From Haloquadratum walsbyi J07HQW2 (lineage in GTDB: Archaea; Halobacteriota; Halobacteria; Halobacteriales; Haloferacaceae): a stretch of DNA of 64,000 bases. Location of the stretch: assembly GCF_000415985.1 (NCBI RefSeq), contig NZ_KE356561.1:2326289-2390288 (forward strand), given 5' to 3'. Below, one piece after another: positions 63,373 through 64,000 of this stretch. The position numbers were made by a program, and so were the translations under genes. The stretch's first letter is position 1; each line of letters opens with the position of its first letter. Below the pieces are notes generated by a model. That model was not told the origin of the DNA and did not search any database. It saw only the letters and a list, made by a program, of their open reading frames with translations.

Positions 63373-64000
63373 ATGTTCGACAAATTTGACAAATCTGATC
63401 TTGAAGGTCCAGAAATAGATCGACGTACAGCAGTCAAACTCTTCGCCGCTGGCGGTATTTCTTCACTCGCCGGATGCGCTGGTGGTTCTAGTGATCCTAG
63501 CGGGGGTGATACCGGAGATGCCGAAACTGGCTCAGAAAGTGCTAGTGGATCAGGCGGTGGCTCCATCACTGCAGGATGGAATATTGACCAAATTGAATAT
63601 CTTGATCCGCATTATATTGACAAAGGTCAGGAAATATACCTCTCATCGAATGTATATAGCGGATTAGTGAAAATCGGTGCTGATGGCTCAATCACTGGTG
63701 ACTTAGCGAAGAACTGGACGCTTCCTGACAGTTCAACATACGTGTTCGATCTCAAAGAGGGTGCAACGTTCCATAATGGAGACCCTCTTGATGCAGAAGC
63801 GGTAAAGGCATCATTTGAACGACTGATGAGTCTCGATGACTCCCCTCATCTCGGGAAGGTCTCGTCTGTCGAAGAAATCACTGCTGAGGACCCGACCACA
63901 CTCCGAATTAGCTTATCAGAAACTGTTGGACCGTTCATCTCATTCTTAACACGTGGTCCAGGACGAGCGGGAACCATTGTCCATGCACCGACTGCAACAG
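63373..64000 (+). CDS. ABC transporter substrate-binding lipoprotein, peptide/nickel type (partial)
   Basis: ATG 63373 begins a protein whose 209 residues to the window edge include a Tat motif (RRTAVKLFAAGG) and a lipobox LAGC near residue 35, so it is exported folded and lipid-anchored. A Gly/Ser/Asp linker follows. The domain opening GWNIDQIEYLDPHYID and the block YVFDLKEGATFHNGDPLDAEAVKASFERL are typical of the SBP_bac_5 (DppA/OppA/NikA-like) family. The gene continues past base 64000, where permease and ATPase genes would be expected. Ligand is unknown; peptides are most common. Confidence 0.93.
   Translation, partial: MFDKFDKSDLEGPEIDRRTAVKLFAAGGISSLAGCAGGSSDPSGGDTGDAETGSESASGSGGGSITAGWNIDQIEYLDPHYIDKGQEIYLSSNVYSGLVKIGADGSITGDLAKNWTLPDSSTYVFDLKEGATFHNGDPLDAEAVKASFERLMSLDDSPHLGKVSSVEEITAEDPTTLRISLSETVGPFISFLTRGPGRAGTIVHAPTAT

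Noticed and set aside
1-64000. CRISPR arrays, toxin-antitoxin pairs, prophage or replication origin
   Set aside because: No regularly spaced repeats, integrase, phage structural genes, cas genes or cdc6/orc genes were seen.

Overview
The window looks like haloarchaeal chromosome, most like a low-GC square-archaeon type (Haloquadratum-like). The predicted proteins are strongly acidic (Asp/Glu-rich). Gene content is archaeal: class I lysyl-tRNA synthetase, S19e, a PDCD5-type protein, archaeal UMP kinase, archaeal-type dihydroneopterin aldolase, and an SDR-type glucose-6-phosphate dehydrogenase of the haloarchaeal azf kind. Several genes have a TATA-like box 22-31 nt before the start codon, which fits leaderless transcripts. 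Spacers are long and AT-rich for a haloarchaeon. Species assignment is inference from gene content and composition only.

Layout. 1-1.1 kb: the end of a TrkA-C (RCK_C) gene and a decayed, GC-richer spacer with probable IS200/IS605-type remnants. 1.2-15.3 kb: mostly housekeeping genes (lysS, pyrH, a MoaE fusion, an M50 protease, thiL, a flippase-like membrane protein, rps19e, a PDCD5 homologue, a PP-loop protein, hisS, truA, pepF). 15.7-19.9 kb: a trio of poorly known minus-strand genes, then a siroheme nitrite/sulfite reductase with a small partner gene. 20.3-26.8 kb: a copper module (Lrp-type HTH plus TRASH regulator, and a CopA P-type ATPase), a CoA-disulfide-reductase-like flavoprotein and a beta-CASP RNase. 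26.9-32.5 kb: a membrane protein, a 53-residue zinc-ribbon protein, a VOC protein, an alcohol dehydrogenase and an APC permease directly followed by a TrkA/RCK protein. 32.8-34.4 kb: a full-length but broken IS1341-type (TnpB-only) element with both terminal hairpins still visible.

34.7-44.1 kb is the most coherent metabolic island. An OFA-family (oxalate/formate-type) transporter lies divergent from a tightly packed operon: a NuoF-like subunit, a NuoG-N-terminal-like Fe-S subunit, a formate dehydrogenase catalytic subunit and a DUF1641 protein. A second, stand-alone molybdopterin oxidoreductase of the same superfamily follows. Together these suggest formate uptake and oxidation coupled to NAD(P) or another soluble carrier. 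The MoaE fusion at 3.7 kb would serve cofactor synthesis for both Mo enzymes.

44.3-64 kb: small zinc proteins, azf, mptD, an ABC exporter, tRNA-Val(UAC), a three-gene ABC export operon joined by ATGA overlaps, a voltage-gated K+-channel homologue with a C-terminal zinc ribbon overlapped by a lipoprotein gene, an endonuclease III homologue, gamma-glutamyltransferase, a second OFA-like MFS transporter, and the start of a Tat-lipoprotein substrate-binding protein running off the right edge. I saw no CRISPR array, rRNA, replication origin or clear prophage.
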